Assembly: GCF_900111175.1 (NCBI RefSeq)
Contig: NZ_FOGI01000003.1
Location: 553,116-617,115 of the forward strand
DNA from: Actinokineospora terrae
Lineage (GTDB): Bacteria > Actinomycetota > Actinomycetes > Mycobacteriales > Pseudonocardiaceae
Direction of reading: 5' to 3'
Length of the DNA stretch: 64,000 nucleotides
The notes under the pieces are model-generated. The model made no database searches, was not told the DNA's origin, and worked only from the letters and a program-made list of their open reading frames with translations. How positions within the stretch are numbered: position 1 is the stretch's first letter; each line of letters begins with the position of its first letter. Positions 20,103 through 28,156 of this stretch are shown here, in pieces. Position numbers and translations under genes: made by a program.

Positions 20103-20175
20103 TTATCCACAACTCCCGGACTTCTCCACAGGTAGTTGTGCACAAGATCCGCCGGCACTCACCGAGTTGTCCACA
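20103..20175 (+). repeat. Cluster of four DnaA-box-like 9-mers
   Basis: TTATCCACA (20103), TTCTCCACA (20122), TTGTGCACA (20136) and TTGTCCACA (20167) lie within 73 bases just after treZ, all in the same orientation. Two are perfect or near-perfect matches to known DnaA box forms. No dnaA, dnaN or other origin gene is near, so this is not oriC. It may be an ancillary DnaA-binding site or a decayed copy of the dispersed intergenic element, which also carries TTATCCACA. Confidence 0.5.
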
Positions 20176-20273
20176 GCCCAACCGTCAAGCGACCGCTCTC
20201 GTCGGCGCCTCCCGTTAGGCTGTGCATCGGGGGCTGCTCACTGCGGTTCGATCGTGAAACCCCGCGCGCGCAA

Positions 20274-20311
20274 AGGTCTTGGCCGTGTCGTGCGGGACAC
20301 GGCCAAGACCT
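20274..20311. terminator. Bidirectional hairpin between convergent treZ and membrane gene
   Basis: A perfect 16-base inverted repeat (arms 20274-20289 and 20296-20311, each with GGTCTTGGCCGTGTC or its complement) with a six-base loop. It lies between the converging treZ and 20329 genes. No clear T-run follows on either strand, as is common for hairpin terminators in high-GC actinobacteria. Confidence 0.75.
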
Positions 20312-20328
20312 GCGGCACCGCGGTCGAT

Positions 20329-20787
20329 CTACTCCACGGTGCGCCGGTACCGGACCTCCCGTCGAGGGCCGGGAAGGGCGAACTTGCGGATGAGGTAGGT
20401 GAGGGCGGCGCCGATGAGGAGCCACACGATGGCGGCGGTGCCGTAGTTGAACAGCACGGCCGCCTTCTCCGACGCCGGGGTGAAGAGGCCGTCGAAGCCG
20501 AGCGACACCCCGGAGGAGAAACCGTCGACGAACGAGGCGAACCCGTTGCGGGGGTTGGCCTCGGCGAGGACCAGGATGATCTGCGCGACCAGGACGACCG
20601 CGAACAGACCGACCACGAACGTGATCGCCGAGCACACCATGCGCACCGTGCGCACCCGGCTGGCGTAGCTGTCCTCGACCCGCTCGCTGACCACTTCCTC
20701 CTGGGCGGCGGGCCGGACGTACTGGTCGTCCCGGTCCACCGGCAGGGCTTGGGTCCGCCGCGGGTCAGGCTCTTGCGGAACTGTCAT
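20329..20787 (-). CDS. Small membrane protein, two transmembrane helices
   Basis: A 152-residue protein with a charged cytoplasmic N-terminus and two hydrophobic helices (MVCSAITFVVGLFAVVLVAQIILVL and an ALLFNY...AAIVWLLIGAALTYLI region), ending in a basic tail. ATG 20787 is chosen because upstream in-frame sequence is low quality. The family resembles uncharacterised actinobacterial membrane proteins; no function assigned. Confidence 0.75.
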   Translation of the reverse strand: MTVPQEPDPRRTQALPVDRDDQYVRPAAQEEVVSERVEDSYASRVRTVRMVCSAITFVVGLFAVVLVAQIILVLAEANPRNGFASFVDGFSSGVSLGFDGLFTPASEKAAVLFNYGTAAIVWLLIGAALTYLIRKFALPGPRREVRYRRTVE

Positions 20788-20828
20788 GCGTCCATGGTGA
20801 CACCACCGGGTGCCCCCTGCTTGACAAC

Positions 20829-21278
20829 TCAGCCGCGGGCCGGGTAGCGCTCCGCGAGCCGGTCCAGGGTGGCCCGGATGCCGTGCAGGTTCTTGGCCGG
20901 GAACCGCACCCACTCCAGCAGGAATCCCGCCTTGGCCGTGGACCAGTCGAAGGTCTCGGTCACCTCGGTGCGCCCGTCGCCGAGGTCCCGCAGCTCCCAG
21001 CGCCACCGGTGCCCGAAGAAGTGCCGCCACGCGATCCGCGTGCCCTCCTCGAACTCCACCACCGTGTTCAAGATCTTGTACGGCAGCCCGATCCGCATCT
21101 CCATCCCGAACCGATCCCCCAACCCCAGCCGCCGAGGCCCCGCACTCCGCGACCCGACCACCGTCCCCGACCCATCGATCACCGGGTGCTGAGCCGGGTC
21201 CGCCAGCATCTCGAACAACTCACCGGCCCCGACCCCCACCACCCGAGTCGCACTGACCTGCCGCTTCACCATACCCAC
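20829..21278 (-). CDS. SRPBCC (START-like) family protein
   Basis: A 149-residue protein with the SRPBCC pattern: a strand (VSATRVVGVGAGELFEMLADPAQHPVIDGSG), a mid-protein YKILNTVVEFEEGTRIAWRHF, TEVTETFDWS, and a C-terminal helix NLHGIRATLDRLAERY. Members bind hydrophobic ligands or act as cyclases; the ligand here is unknown. It lies 41 bases upstream of the membrane-protein gene on the same strand, so possibly one transcript. Confidence 0.8.
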   Translation of the reverse strand: MGMVKRQVSATRVVGVGAGELFEMLADPAQHPVIDGSGTVVGSRSAGPRRLGLGDRFGMEMRIGLPYKILNTVVEFEEGTRIAWRHFFGHRWRWELRDLGDGRTEVTETFDWSTAKAGFLLEWVRFPAKNLHGIRATLDRLAERYPARG

Positions 21279-21560
21279 ATGTTACCCGCCGGTACACGCA
21301 TCCGGGTGACAGCCCACCCCCGCCTTGCCAGAGCCTCCGCACCCGCCCACCCCCGGACTCAACGCCCGAAGCGGCCCCTACTCCCCGCCGCAGCCCCAGT
21401 CATCGAAGTAGAGCGGCCCCGGCCCAACTCGACCCCCGAACCAACCCATTCACTCAACCGCCCCCCCGGATCCAGCCCAACGACGCCACGGCCCCAATCC
21501 CGCCTCCTTACCCCCACGCGCCACCCCGCGCCCCACGCCAAGCCTTAAGCCACCCCGCCC
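21279..21560. other. Gene-free C/T-rich stretch with runs of CCCC and ACCC
   Basis: No convincing gene on either strand. The sequence is strongly strand-biased for C (CCCCGCC, CTTACCCCC, CACCCCGCG), a degenerate repeat that on the opposite strand reads GGGGTAAG-like units. It runs directly into the reverse-oriented dispersed element at 21561-21732 and resembles the degenerate tandem tail at 35000-35690. Confidence 0.4.
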
Positions 21561-21732
21561 GCTTACCCCACCCCAGCCGCCTCGCGCGCACGCGGTCCCG
21601 ACCCGGCCCAGCCCCCACCCTCTCCGGGGGGCGTCCCAGGTGCCAGCCTACCGGCACCCCCCGACAGTGGATCTTGAAAGCACCCCGAACAAGATCCACA
21701 TGTGGATAACTTCTGTCCCTGAACCGGGTGAA
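21561..21732 (-). repeat. Dispersed intergenic element, copy A
   Basis: Shares near-identical sequence with 29517-29688 and 34830-34999, here in reverse orientation. Landmarks in element order are a TTCACCCGGTTCAGG-like start, GTTATCCACATGTGGAT (palindrome 21694-21707), an inverted repeat built on GATCTTG/CAAGATC, GGGTGCCGGTAGGCTGG, GGGACGCCCCCCGG, GGGTGGGGGCTGGG, a CGCGTGCGCGCGAGG block, and an end at GGGGTAAGC. No open reading frame is conserved across copies. Confidence 0.75.
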
Positions 21733-21840
21733 TTGACGAGCAGGCGACTGCCCCCTGAGCAGGGACAACGCAGATCCGACCCCGCAGCCGAGGCCCGCCA
21801 GCCGCGAGTCGCCCAAAACGAGGGGGCGCCGCCGCGGGAC

Positions 21841-23325
21841 TCAGTGGGTCAGGAGCTGCGCCATGCTTTCGCGCACCGTCGGGTCCGGTTCCGCTGCCAC
21901 CGCTGTGCGCAGGGCTGACTGGACCTCAGGCTGCCAGGACTCCGGCCCCCAGCCTGTCAACGTTCGCACTGCCATCACACGGTTGCGGACGACTGGGCAC
22001 CGTAGCGATGTCAGGACGAACTCGACGCCCTGTCCGGGGAAGTCGCGCAATGCGGTGACCACGACATCGAGGACGACGTGGTCGGTCCAGCGGGCACCGA
22101 TGCCGGGGATGTCGTCCGGGCCGGTGCCGAGTTCGGACAGCGGGAGCACGTCCGAGGCGAGGGAGAGGATGCGCGGGAGGCGTTCCGAAGTGGCCTGGGC
22201 GAGCAGGCCGGTCCAGTCGGCCGGGGTGCGGGCGCGGCGGAGGCTGGCGGGGAAGCGGTCGATGCCCAGGGCGGTGGCGGCGTAGCAGGCGTCGTGGAAG
22301 GCGCGGTCGTCCGGGGAGTCGAGGTCGGCGAGGGTGAGGTCGCGCCAGCGGGGCTCGGCCATGAGGTCGCGGCAGCCGCGCACGAGGGTGTCGTGGCGGG
22401 CCAGGTCCCAGCCGGCCGCGTAGCGCTGGTCCCAGCCCGGACCGGAGAGGAACTCCTCGACCCGGGCGGTCGTGACGAAGTGGCGCAGCCGGTCGGCGCG
22501 CCGGGCGAGGTGCCCGATCAGCAACGACAGGGCGATCGGCGCATCGTTGTAGTCGTCGATGTCCTCGGCCGGTCCGCCCTCGATCAACGCGCACAGGATG
22601 TCGGCGGCCGCGTCGAGCAGCTCCTCGTCGACATCGGGTGCGGACAGCGCGGGCACGAGTCCACCGATGGTGGCGGCCCGGTGCGCGAGGTACCCGTCGA
22701 GCACCGTGTTGCGAAAACCGCCGCGCAGCAGCCACTCCCGCAGCCGGGGCCCGGTGCCCTCGCCGAACCGCTCGACCACGCCGATCCGCCCCCAGCCCTC
22801 GACCCCGTCGACCAGGGCGAGCAGCGCGGGTTCCGGATCGGGCTGCGTGGCCTCGACGGCGGCGAAGGCGAACGCGGTGAACTCCTCGTGCTTGCCCAAC
22901 AGCAGCAGCACGTCCAGGTCGCCGGGCCCGGCGCCGAGCCCGAGCAGCGCGATGCCGAACTTGACCGGCGCGCGGTGCCCCGACTCGGTCGCCAGCCGCC
23001 TGCCCAGCTCGCGCACCGCATCCGGCCTGCCGAGGGCGCGCACCCCGGCCAGCACCTCGTCGAGTTCGGCGAGCACCTCCCGCTCGCACAACGCGGTGTA
23101 GAGCGGGCCGTGGTCACCACCGGTGATGGCGGCGGCGACCAGCGCGGGCAGGTCGGTGGTGACGTCGGCCGGGTGGTAGGTCAGCGCGGTGCCGTCCGAC
23201 CAGGGGACCAGACCACCGCCCCGCCGGTGATCGATCTGGGCGTCCGGCAGCTCGTCCCCGCCGGGGAGCAGGCCGCGGCCGCGAGGATCGAGGTGTCCGG
23301 CGATATGGTCGTGGATCGAGGGCAC
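21841..23325 (-). CDS. HEAT-like helical-repeat protein of unknown function
   Basis: A 494-residue soluble protein. Apart from a His/Asp-containing N-terminus (IHDHIAGHLDPRGRGLLPGG), it is built of paired amphipathic helices with Ala/Leu/Arg, like HEAT or armadillo repeats. Examples are VLDGYLAHRAATIGGLVPAL, IALSLLIGHLARRADRL and a C-terminal VVRNRVMAVRTLTGWG. Relatives are sometimes labelled limonene hydroxylase in databases, which the sequence does not support: no oxygenase motif is seen. GTG 23325 is chosen; further upstream lies a pair of 27-bp direct repeats that are more likely regulatory. Confidence 0.65.
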   Translation of the reverse strand: MPSIHDHIAGHLDPRGRGLLPGGDELPDAQIDHRRGGGLVPWSDGTALTYHPADVTTDLPALVAAAITGGDHGPLYTALCEREVLAELDEVLAGVRALGRPDAVRELGRRLATESGHRAPVKFGIALLGLGAGPGDLDVLLLLGKHEEFTAFAFAAVEATQPDPEPALLALVDGVEGWGRIGVVERFGEGTGPRLREWLLRGGFRNTVLDGYLAHRAATIGGLVPALSAPDVDEELLDAAADILCALIEGGPAEDIDDYNDAPIALSLLIGHLARRADRLRHFVTTARVEEFLSGPGWDQRYAAGWDLARHDTLVRGCRDLMAEPRWRDLTLADLDSPDDRAFHDACYAATALGIDRFPASLRRARTPADWTGLLAQATSERLPRILSLASDVLPLSELGTGPDDIPGIGARWTDHVVLDVVVTALRDFPGQGVEFVLTSLRCPVVRNRVMAVRTLTGWGPESWQPEVQSALRTAVAAEPDPTVRESMAQLLTH

Positions 23326-23338
23326 GGACCCATTGTCG

Positions 23339-23422
23339 CGCGTGCATCCGACACTGCCCTCGACCAACTCACCACTGGCGTGATCAATGCGGCCACGCGT
23401 GCAGCCGACACTGCCCGCGACC
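23339..23422. promoter_or_regulatory. Pair of 27-bp direct repeats upstream of the HEAT-like gene
   Basis: Positions 23339-23365 and 23396-23422 match at 25 of 27 bases; the core is GCANCCGACACTGCCC. They are 57 bases apart start to start, between the GNAT gene end and the GTG start at 23325. The spacing is not a whole number of helical turns. They could be paired regulator sites or a small duplication. Confidence 0.45.
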
Positions 23423-23429
23423 GGAGCGA

Positions 23430-23951
23430 TCAGGGCAAGCGCTTGGTGAGCAGCTCGAAGGCGAGGTCGGTGCGCCGCGGTTGGCCGAAGCGCTCGTCGC
23501 CGTAGGGGAACGGGATGAGCAGGCCGGTCCGCTCGTAGCCGCGGCGGACGTACCAGGCGACCAGGTCCTCGCGCGCGGTCAGCACCTTCATCCGCAGCTC
23601 CGGCAGTCCCCAGTCCTGGCTGACGACGCGCTCGGCCTCGGCCAGGGTCAGCCGCCCGATGCCACCGGCCTGCTTGGCGGGGTCCACGGCGAACATGCCG
23701 AAGTACCCGGCGCCGTCGACCTCGGCGACGTGGCAGCAGGCAACGACGGCACCGTCCTGTTCGGCGATGACGACGACGCTCTTGGGCGCGGTGATGACCT
23801 CGGCGACGCCCTCGGGGTCGGTGCGCTGGCCGTCGAGAAGGTCGGCCTCGGTGGTCCAGCCGACCCGGCTCGCCTCGCCCCGGTAGGCGGACTCGACCAG
23901 CGGTACCAGGGCGTCCACGTCGGCGATCGTGGCGCGGCGGAAGGTGAGCAC
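23430..23951 (-). CDS. GNAT-family N-acetyltransferase
   Basis: A 173-residue GNAT enzyme. It has FRRATIADVDALVPLVESAYRG at the N-terminus, then VIAEQDGAVVACCHVAEVDGAGYFGMFAVDPAKQAGGIGRLTLAEAE, which contains the acetyl-CoA pyrophosphate loop (Q-x-x-G-I-G), and C-terminal VAWYVRRGYERTGLL. The substrate is unknown. It is divergent from the 23995 gene, with only 43 bases between starts. Confidence 0.88.
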   Translation of the reverse strand: MLTFRRATIADVDALVPLVESAYRGEASRVGWTTEADLLDGQRTDPEGVAEVITAPKSVVVIAEQDGAVVACCHVAEVDGAGYFGMFAVDPAKQAGGIGRLTLAEAERVVSQDWGLPELRMKVLTAREDLVAWYVRRGYERTGLLIPFPYGDERFGQPRRTDLAFELLTKRLP

Positions 23952-23994
23952 GAACCGAGCCTAACCCGCGACGGCCGGTGACTACGCTGCCCGC

Positions 23995-25002
23995 ATGGGA
24001 CTGTTCGGTCGCAGGAAGGCCAAGGCGGAGGCCGCCGCGCTCGCCGAGCACCTGGTGCTGGACCGGTGCTGGGACGACTTCGCCCTCGACGTCGGGGTGG
24101 ACGCCGTGGTCGACGGGCACCGCAAGGCGGCGCTGGCCCTGCTGCGGGAGAGCCGCGACGCGCACGAGACCCGCACGCAGCGCGTCCGGGCGCTGGCCGA
24201 CGCGGCCATCGGGCAGTCCACCGACATCCGCGAGCTGCTCACCGCCGACGAGCTGGACCAGGCGACGGCCTCGGATGTGCTGCTGTGGCTGGGGAGCACG
24301 CTGATCGCGGAGGCATGGAAGATCCGCGGCGGTGGGACGGCGCGCGGGGTCGGGGAAGAGCGGTTGAAGCTGTTCTCGTCCCGGCTGCGCGAGGCGCGCG
24401 ACCCGTTGATGGCCGCGGCCCGGCTTGCCCCGGACGACGCGACGCCGTGGGTGGAGTTGCAGCGGTACGCGCGCGGGATGCGGTTGGACCAGCCGCAGCG
24501 GGACTTCGTGTGGCTAGAGGCGATGCAGCGCTGCCCGACCTCTTATCCCGCGCACGCCGGGCGGTTGCAGACCCTCGCGTTGAAGTGGGGCGGGTCGCAC
24601 GAGGAGATGTTCTCGTTCGCGCGGGACACAGTGGCCAAGGCCGCGCCCGGTAGTCCCCTGGTCGCGATGTTGCCTACGGCGCACGCCGAGTACCTGCTCA
24701 ACGAGGGCGACAGGTTCATCGCCGAAGGTAGTGCGTGGGCGTACGTGAAGCTCAACGCGCGGTACTTCACTCCTGAGTTACGCGCCGAGTTGCGGGAGGC
24801 GGACTCCAAGGGGTCCGCCTCCGGCGTCTACGCGAAAGACGTCCACAACCTGTTCGGGTGGGCCATGTTGGAGTCCGGTGAGCCAGACCGTGCCCGTTGG
24901 CACCTGGAGCGAGTGGGTAACCGGCCATCGGCTCTGCCGTGGTCCTACAGCGGCGAGCACGCCTTCGCCCGGGCCCTGGTGCGGTTGGGCGTGACGATCT
25001 AG
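23995..25002 (+). CDS. Hypothetical helical (TPR-like) protein
   Basis: A 335-residue soluble protein beginning MGLFGRRKAK. It is mostly helical, with residues spaced as in TPR-like folds (ARLAPDDATPWVELQRYARGM, CPTSYPAHAGRLQTLALKWGG, LNEGDRFIAEGSAW and LFGWAMLESGEPDRARWHLERVGNRP). No catalytic motif is evident. It fits the uncharacterised actinobacterial proteins with DUF4034-like tails. Its stop codon shares a CTAG with the stop of the convergent MBL gene, an unusually tight arrangement. Confidence 0.7.
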   Translation: MGLFGRRKAKAEAAALAEHLVLDRCWDDFALDVGVDAVVDGHRKAALALLRESRDAHETRTQRVRALADAAIGQSTDIRELLTADELDQATASDVLLWLGSTLIAEAWKIRGGGTARGVGEERLKLFSSRLREARDPLMAAARLAPDDATPWVELQRYARGMRLDQPQRDFVWLEAMQRCPTSYPAHAGRLQTLALKWGGSHEEMFSFARDTVAKAAPGSPLVAMLPTAHAEYLLNEGDRFIAEGSAWAYVKLNARYFTPELRAELREADSKGSASGVYAKDVHNLFGWAMLESGEPDRARWHLERVGNRPSALPWSYSGEHAFARALVRLGVTI

Positions 25003-26075
25003 CAGTCCTTCCACCAGTAGTCGAGCTTGGGCGGCACGGTGACGTCGACGTGTTCGCCCGGCTTGGGGATGGCCACGGTGACCCCGCGCTTCTCGGCCTC
25101 GACGAGCAGCCGGTCGACCGGGTCCGTCCACGGGTGCGGCGCGAGCGAGAACGTCGCCCAGTGCACCGGGATCAGCAGCTCGCCGCGCACGTCGACGTGG
25201 GCGTCGATGCCCTCCTCGGGTGTCATGTGGATGTCCGGCCAGCCCGGCGCGTAGGCACCGATCTGCACGAGGGTCGCGTCGAACGGACCGTACTGCTCGC
25301 CGATCTCCTTGTAGCCCGCGAAGTAGCCGGAGTCCCCGGTGTAGAACACCTTGTTCCTAGAACCGGCCACGACCCAGGACGCCCAGAGAGTGCCATCGCG
25401 CTTGAACGCCCTACCCGAGAAGTGCTGGGCGGGGGTCGCGGTCAGGGTTACCCCGCCGATCTCGATCGACTCGTGCCAGTCGAGTTCGATGATCCGGTCG
25501 GCTGGGACTCGCCAGCGCTCAAGGTGCTCACCGATCCCCAGCGGGACGACGAACGGCGCGTCCTGGGTGCGTACGAGCGCACGGATCGCGGCGAAGTCGA
25601 GGTGGTCGTAGTGGTCGTGGGAGATGACTACGGCGTCCAGCTTCGGCAGCGCCTCTATGCGCTGCGGAGGCTTGTGCAGACGTCGCGGGCCGACGAGCCG
25701 CGATGGGGAGACTCGGTCACTCCACACCGGATCTAGCAGCACTCGCGAGCCGTCTAGCTCCACCAAGCTGGTCGCGTGCCCGTGCCACGTGATGTGCAGG
25801 CCGGTGTCGACGGGGGCTAGAGGCTCGACGACAGGGATAGGCCCGGAGGGTTTGCGCAGGCCCTTGTTCTGCCTCAGCGCGCGCAGGGTGTTGCGCATGG
25901 CGTCCGGGTCCACCTGTGTCGGTGGGGCCTGGTTCCGGAACGCGCCATCTCGGTACTGGGGTGACTTGGTGACCCTGTTCCCGCGCGGTCGCCTTCCTAG
26001 CGCTACCGGCACGTCCCAGGCGACCCAAGCGACGGCGGCAGCGACTACCGCTAGCGCGGTCAGGACTCGTCTCAT
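24999..26075 (-). CDS. MBL-fold metallo-hydrolase, NAPE-PLD-like, membrane anchored
   Basis: A 358-residue metallo-beta-lactamase-fold hydrolase. The first 25 residues are a hydrophobic anchor or signal (MRRVLTALAVVAAAVAWVAW). The metal motif is SHDHYDHLD with His153, His155, Asp157 and His158. Further ligands lie in GDSGYF and VHWATFSLAPHPW. The layout matches the UlaG/NAPE-PLD-like group, which acts on phosphodiester or lactone bonds. The substrate is unknown; membrane location suggests a lipid. ATG 26075. Confidence 0.88.
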   Translation of the reverse strand: MRRVLTALAVVAAAVAWVAWDVPVALGRRPRGNRVTKSPQYRDGAFRNQAPPTQVDPDAMRNTLRALRQNKGLRKPSGPIPVVEPLAPVDTGLHITWHGHATSLVELDGSRVLLDPVWSDRVSPSRLVGPRRLHKPPQRIEALPKLDAVVISHDHYDHLDFAAIRALVRTQDAPFVVPLGIGEHLERWRVPADRIIELDWHESIEIGGVTLTATPAQHFSGRAFKRDGTLWASWVVAGSRNKVFYTGDSGYFAGYKEIGEQYGPFDATLVQIGAYAPGWPDIHMTPEEGIDAHVDVRGELLIPVHWATFSLAPHPWTDPVDRLLVEAEKRGVTVAIPKPGEHVDVTVPPKLDYWWKDC

Positions 26076-26147
26076 TCCGTTGATGGTCCTCGCGACAGCC
26101 TGTGATCGCTCTCAGTGTGGCCGCGATCCCGATCACAGGGGGTCTGA

Positions 26148-26609
26148 CTAGCGCTCTCTAGCAGCTAGACGCAGTCGCATGGCCCTGCGGGCGACGAGCC
26201 CTAGACGGGGCGAGCGCACCGACACCGAACTCAGGAAGGCAGGGTCAACGCGCAGGCTGGCGGGCGCCGGGTAGTCCTCGTGCGGGGCGTTGGGGTGCTC
26301 CGGCGGCAGCAGGTCGAGGATCGCGCGCAGTGCCCAGCGGGCGTGGCCCTGGTACGACCAGACCACGGACTCGGTGGTGAACACGTCCCAGTCCCGCACC
26401 AGCCGCGATCTCGCCGCGGTCACGTCGTGCGCGTCCTTGATCACCACGTAGTCGACGTGGGTCTCCCAGGCGTAGGTGGCGACGATGGCCTCAGGCCGGT
26501 CGGCGCCCCCGCACAGGTAGACGGTGAAGCCGTCCGAGACGACCGACCGGAGCAGGTCGTCGATCTCGCTGAGGTCGGACGGTTGTGACTGCTGGCAGGG
26601 CTGGCTCAT
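26148..26609 (-). CDS. Hypothetical protein
   Basis: A 153-residue protein from ATG 26609, chosen over GTG 26618 because GGTG is better placed. The N-terminus is Gln/Ser-rich. The core has VYLCGGADRPEAIVATYAWETHVDYVVIKDAHDVTAARSR and WSYQGHARWALRAILDLLPPEHP, and the C-terminus is strongly basic. There is no membrane segment. Not recognised. Confidence 0.65.
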   Translation of the reverse strand: MSQPCQQSQPSDLSEIDDLLRSVVSDGFTVYLCGGADRPEAIVATYAWETHVDYVVIKDAHDVTAARSRLVRDWDVFTTESVVWSYQGHARWALRAILDLLPPEHPNAPHEDYPAPASLRVDPAFLSSVSVRSPRLGLVARRAMRLRLAARER

Positions 26610-26935
26610 CGTGATCACCCGATTGGCCGGTGTCCTCGCCGGGTTGGTGCAGGCGGCAATGACACGGTGTGTTCGTACTGTCTGTCTACCTCACCCGAAT
26701 GACCCATGGGGGTGGAGTGATGTCAATGACACAAAGAAGACACATATCGATGCTCCCACACCTGCGGGTGATGGGCTCCGAGGTATCGACCGGGTAAACG
26801 CAGCACGTTAAGTACCCACCCGACGAAAGTTCCACCCAAAGGGGTGACTACTCTCACGGCGCACCACCGTCGGTGGCTCGACTGTGACTCGTTCGTGTCG
26901 GGGGCCACGGGCGCCCTGCTGAGGATGGAGTTCCC
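26610..26935. promoter_or_regulatory. Upstream region of the LPxTG gene
   Basis: A 326-base gap, clearly less GC-rich than its neighbours (for example GTCAATGACACAAAGAAGAC near 26720-26740), as expected for a region with promoters in both directions. GGAG at 26927-26930 is the likely ribosome binding site for the LPxTG gene. No other gene is seen. Confidence 0.4.
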
Positions 26936-27583
26936 TTGCGCATGTCCTTCTCCCGCGACTGGCTCCGCTCCGCGGGCCGCGTCGCCGTCATCTCCGCTGT
27001 CGCGGGCCTGTCCCTGCCGCTGTTCGCGGGCACCGCGAGCGCGCACACGCCCTCTTACGGCGCCCAGTGCGACCGCGAGACCGGCGTCACGACCGCCTGG
27101 GTCGAAGCCACCGCGTACGACCCCTCTGACAACGTGAAGAACACGGTCGTGGTCAAGGACGGCGACAAGACGCTCGTCAGCGAGACCTTCAAGGCCGGTT
27201 TCGAGCGCAAGTCGTGGCAGCTCGACGGCTCCGTCGACCACAAGATCTCGTTCGACATCGACATCACGCCGGACCCGAACAAGCCCGAGTGGGAGCTGCA
27301 CAAGGTCTTGGACGTGAAGGCGTGCAAGATCGACACCACCACGACCACGAAGCCGTCCGAGACGACGAAGCCCACCTCGACCACGACCGTCTCGACGACG
27401 CCGTCGTCGTCCGCGCCGACCACGGCCAGCACCGTGATCGCGCCGACCACGACCACCAACCCGAACGACCTGCCGGACACCGGCTCGAACGTCGGCCTCC
27501 CGCTGGCCATCGGCGGCCTGCTGGTCCTGGGTGGCGGTGGCGCCCTGTTCGCCGCGCGCCGGGCGAAGCGCGGCAACAACTAA
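26936..27583 (+). CDS. LPxTG-anchored cell-wall surface protein
   Basis: A 215-residue secreted protein. A Sec signal peptide (RVAVISAVAGLSLPLFAGTASA) probably ends at AHA. The mature domain has a small beta-rich fold with two cysteines. A Thr/Ser/Pro linker follows (about residues 130-180). Then come LPDTG, a hydrophobic helix (VGLPLAIGGLLVLGGGGALFA) and a basic tail. This is a class E/F-type sortase substrate linked to peptidoglycan. TTG 26936 and ATG 26942 are both possible; GGAG sits five bases before the TTG. Function of the surface domain unknown. Confidence 0.85.
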   Translation: MRMSFSRDWLRSAGRVAVISAVAGLSLPLFAGTASAHTPSYGAQCDRETGVTTAWVEATAYDPSDNVKNTVVVKDGDKTLVSETFKAGFERKSWQLDGSVDHKISFDIDITPDPNKPEWELHKVLDVKACKIDTTTTTKPSETTKPTSTTTVSTTPSSSAPTTASTVIAPTTTTNPNDLPDTGSNVGLPLAIGGLLVLGGGGALFAARRAKRGNN

Positions 27584-27590
27584 GCACGTG

Positions 27591-27635
27591 AACGCGGAAC
27601 GGCCGGGCCTGCGGTAGGCCCGGCCGTTCCGCGTT
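27591..27635. terminator. Strong bidirectional terminator hairpin
   Basis: Perfect 20-base arms (27591-27610 and 27616-27635) separated by a five-base GCGGT loop. TTTACG follows on the + strand. It sits between the convergent LPxTG and AsnC genes, ends exactly at the AsnC stop region, and can serve both. Confidence 0.9.
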
Positions 27636-28109
27636 TTACGGGGTCGGAGTCTGAACCGGACTCGTGATGGCCTCGAACACCAGCATCGTGTTGACCGAGA
27701 CCACCTCGGTGCGGCTGAGCAACCTGGCGATCAGCAGCTGCTGCAGGTGGCTGGTGTCCGGTACGGCTACCTGGATGAGGTAGTCGTCAGGACCCGCGAC
27801 GTGCAGCAACGAGACTGTCTCCGGCTGCTCCAACACGAAGGCCTTGAACTCTTCGACCACGCGCTGTCTGTGAGGTCTTACCCGCACCGACAGCAACGCG
27901 CTTATAGGCCTACCGAGCGCGGCGAGGCTTACCGTCGCGTGGAAGCCAGTGAGCACGCCTCGTCGCCGCAGCGAGCGCACCCGCTCCAGGGCTGTCGACG
28001 GGGCGACGCCGACTATCGAGGCGAGTTCCTTGTTCTGCAACCGGGCGTCGCGTTGCAGCTCGCGCAAGATGGCGAGGTCGGTTGCGTCGATGTCGGCTGG
28101 CTGGCCCAT
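27636..28109 (-). CDS. Lrp/AsnC-family transcriptional regulator
   Basis: A 157-residue regulator. The N-terminal winged HTH reads IDATDLAILRELQRDARLQNKELASIVGVAPSTALERVRSL, and the C-terminal RAM ligand domain contains LLHVAGPDDYLIQVAVPD. It lies 47 bases downstream of the trans-sulfuration enzyme on the same strand. That pairing is common for enzymes of sulfur amino acid breakdown, so I infer it senses an amino acid and controls the adjacent gene and possibly itself. Confidence 0.9.
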   Translation of the reverse strand: MGQPADIDATDLAILRELQRDARLQNKELASIVGVAPSTALERVRSLRRRGVLTGFHATVSLAALGRPISALLSVRVRPHRQRVVEEFKAFVLEQPETVSLLHVAGPDDYLIQVAVPDTSHLQQLLIARLLSRTEVVSVNTMLVFEAITSPVQTPTP

Positions 28110-28156
28110 GCGTGTCCTGCGTCCCTCTGCTGCGGATCGGTCTCCCCGAACTTAGG

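Noticed and set aside
20103..20175. Chromosomal replication origin
   Set aside because: DnaA-box-like 9-mers are present but there is no dnaA, dnaN, gyrB or rpmH nearby, and only four boxes.
21841..24165. A single 774-residue protein joining the HEAT-like gene with upstream sequence
   Set aside because: The upstream part is antisense to the GNAT gene and contains the 27-bp direct repeats; GTG 23325 gives a coherent protein.
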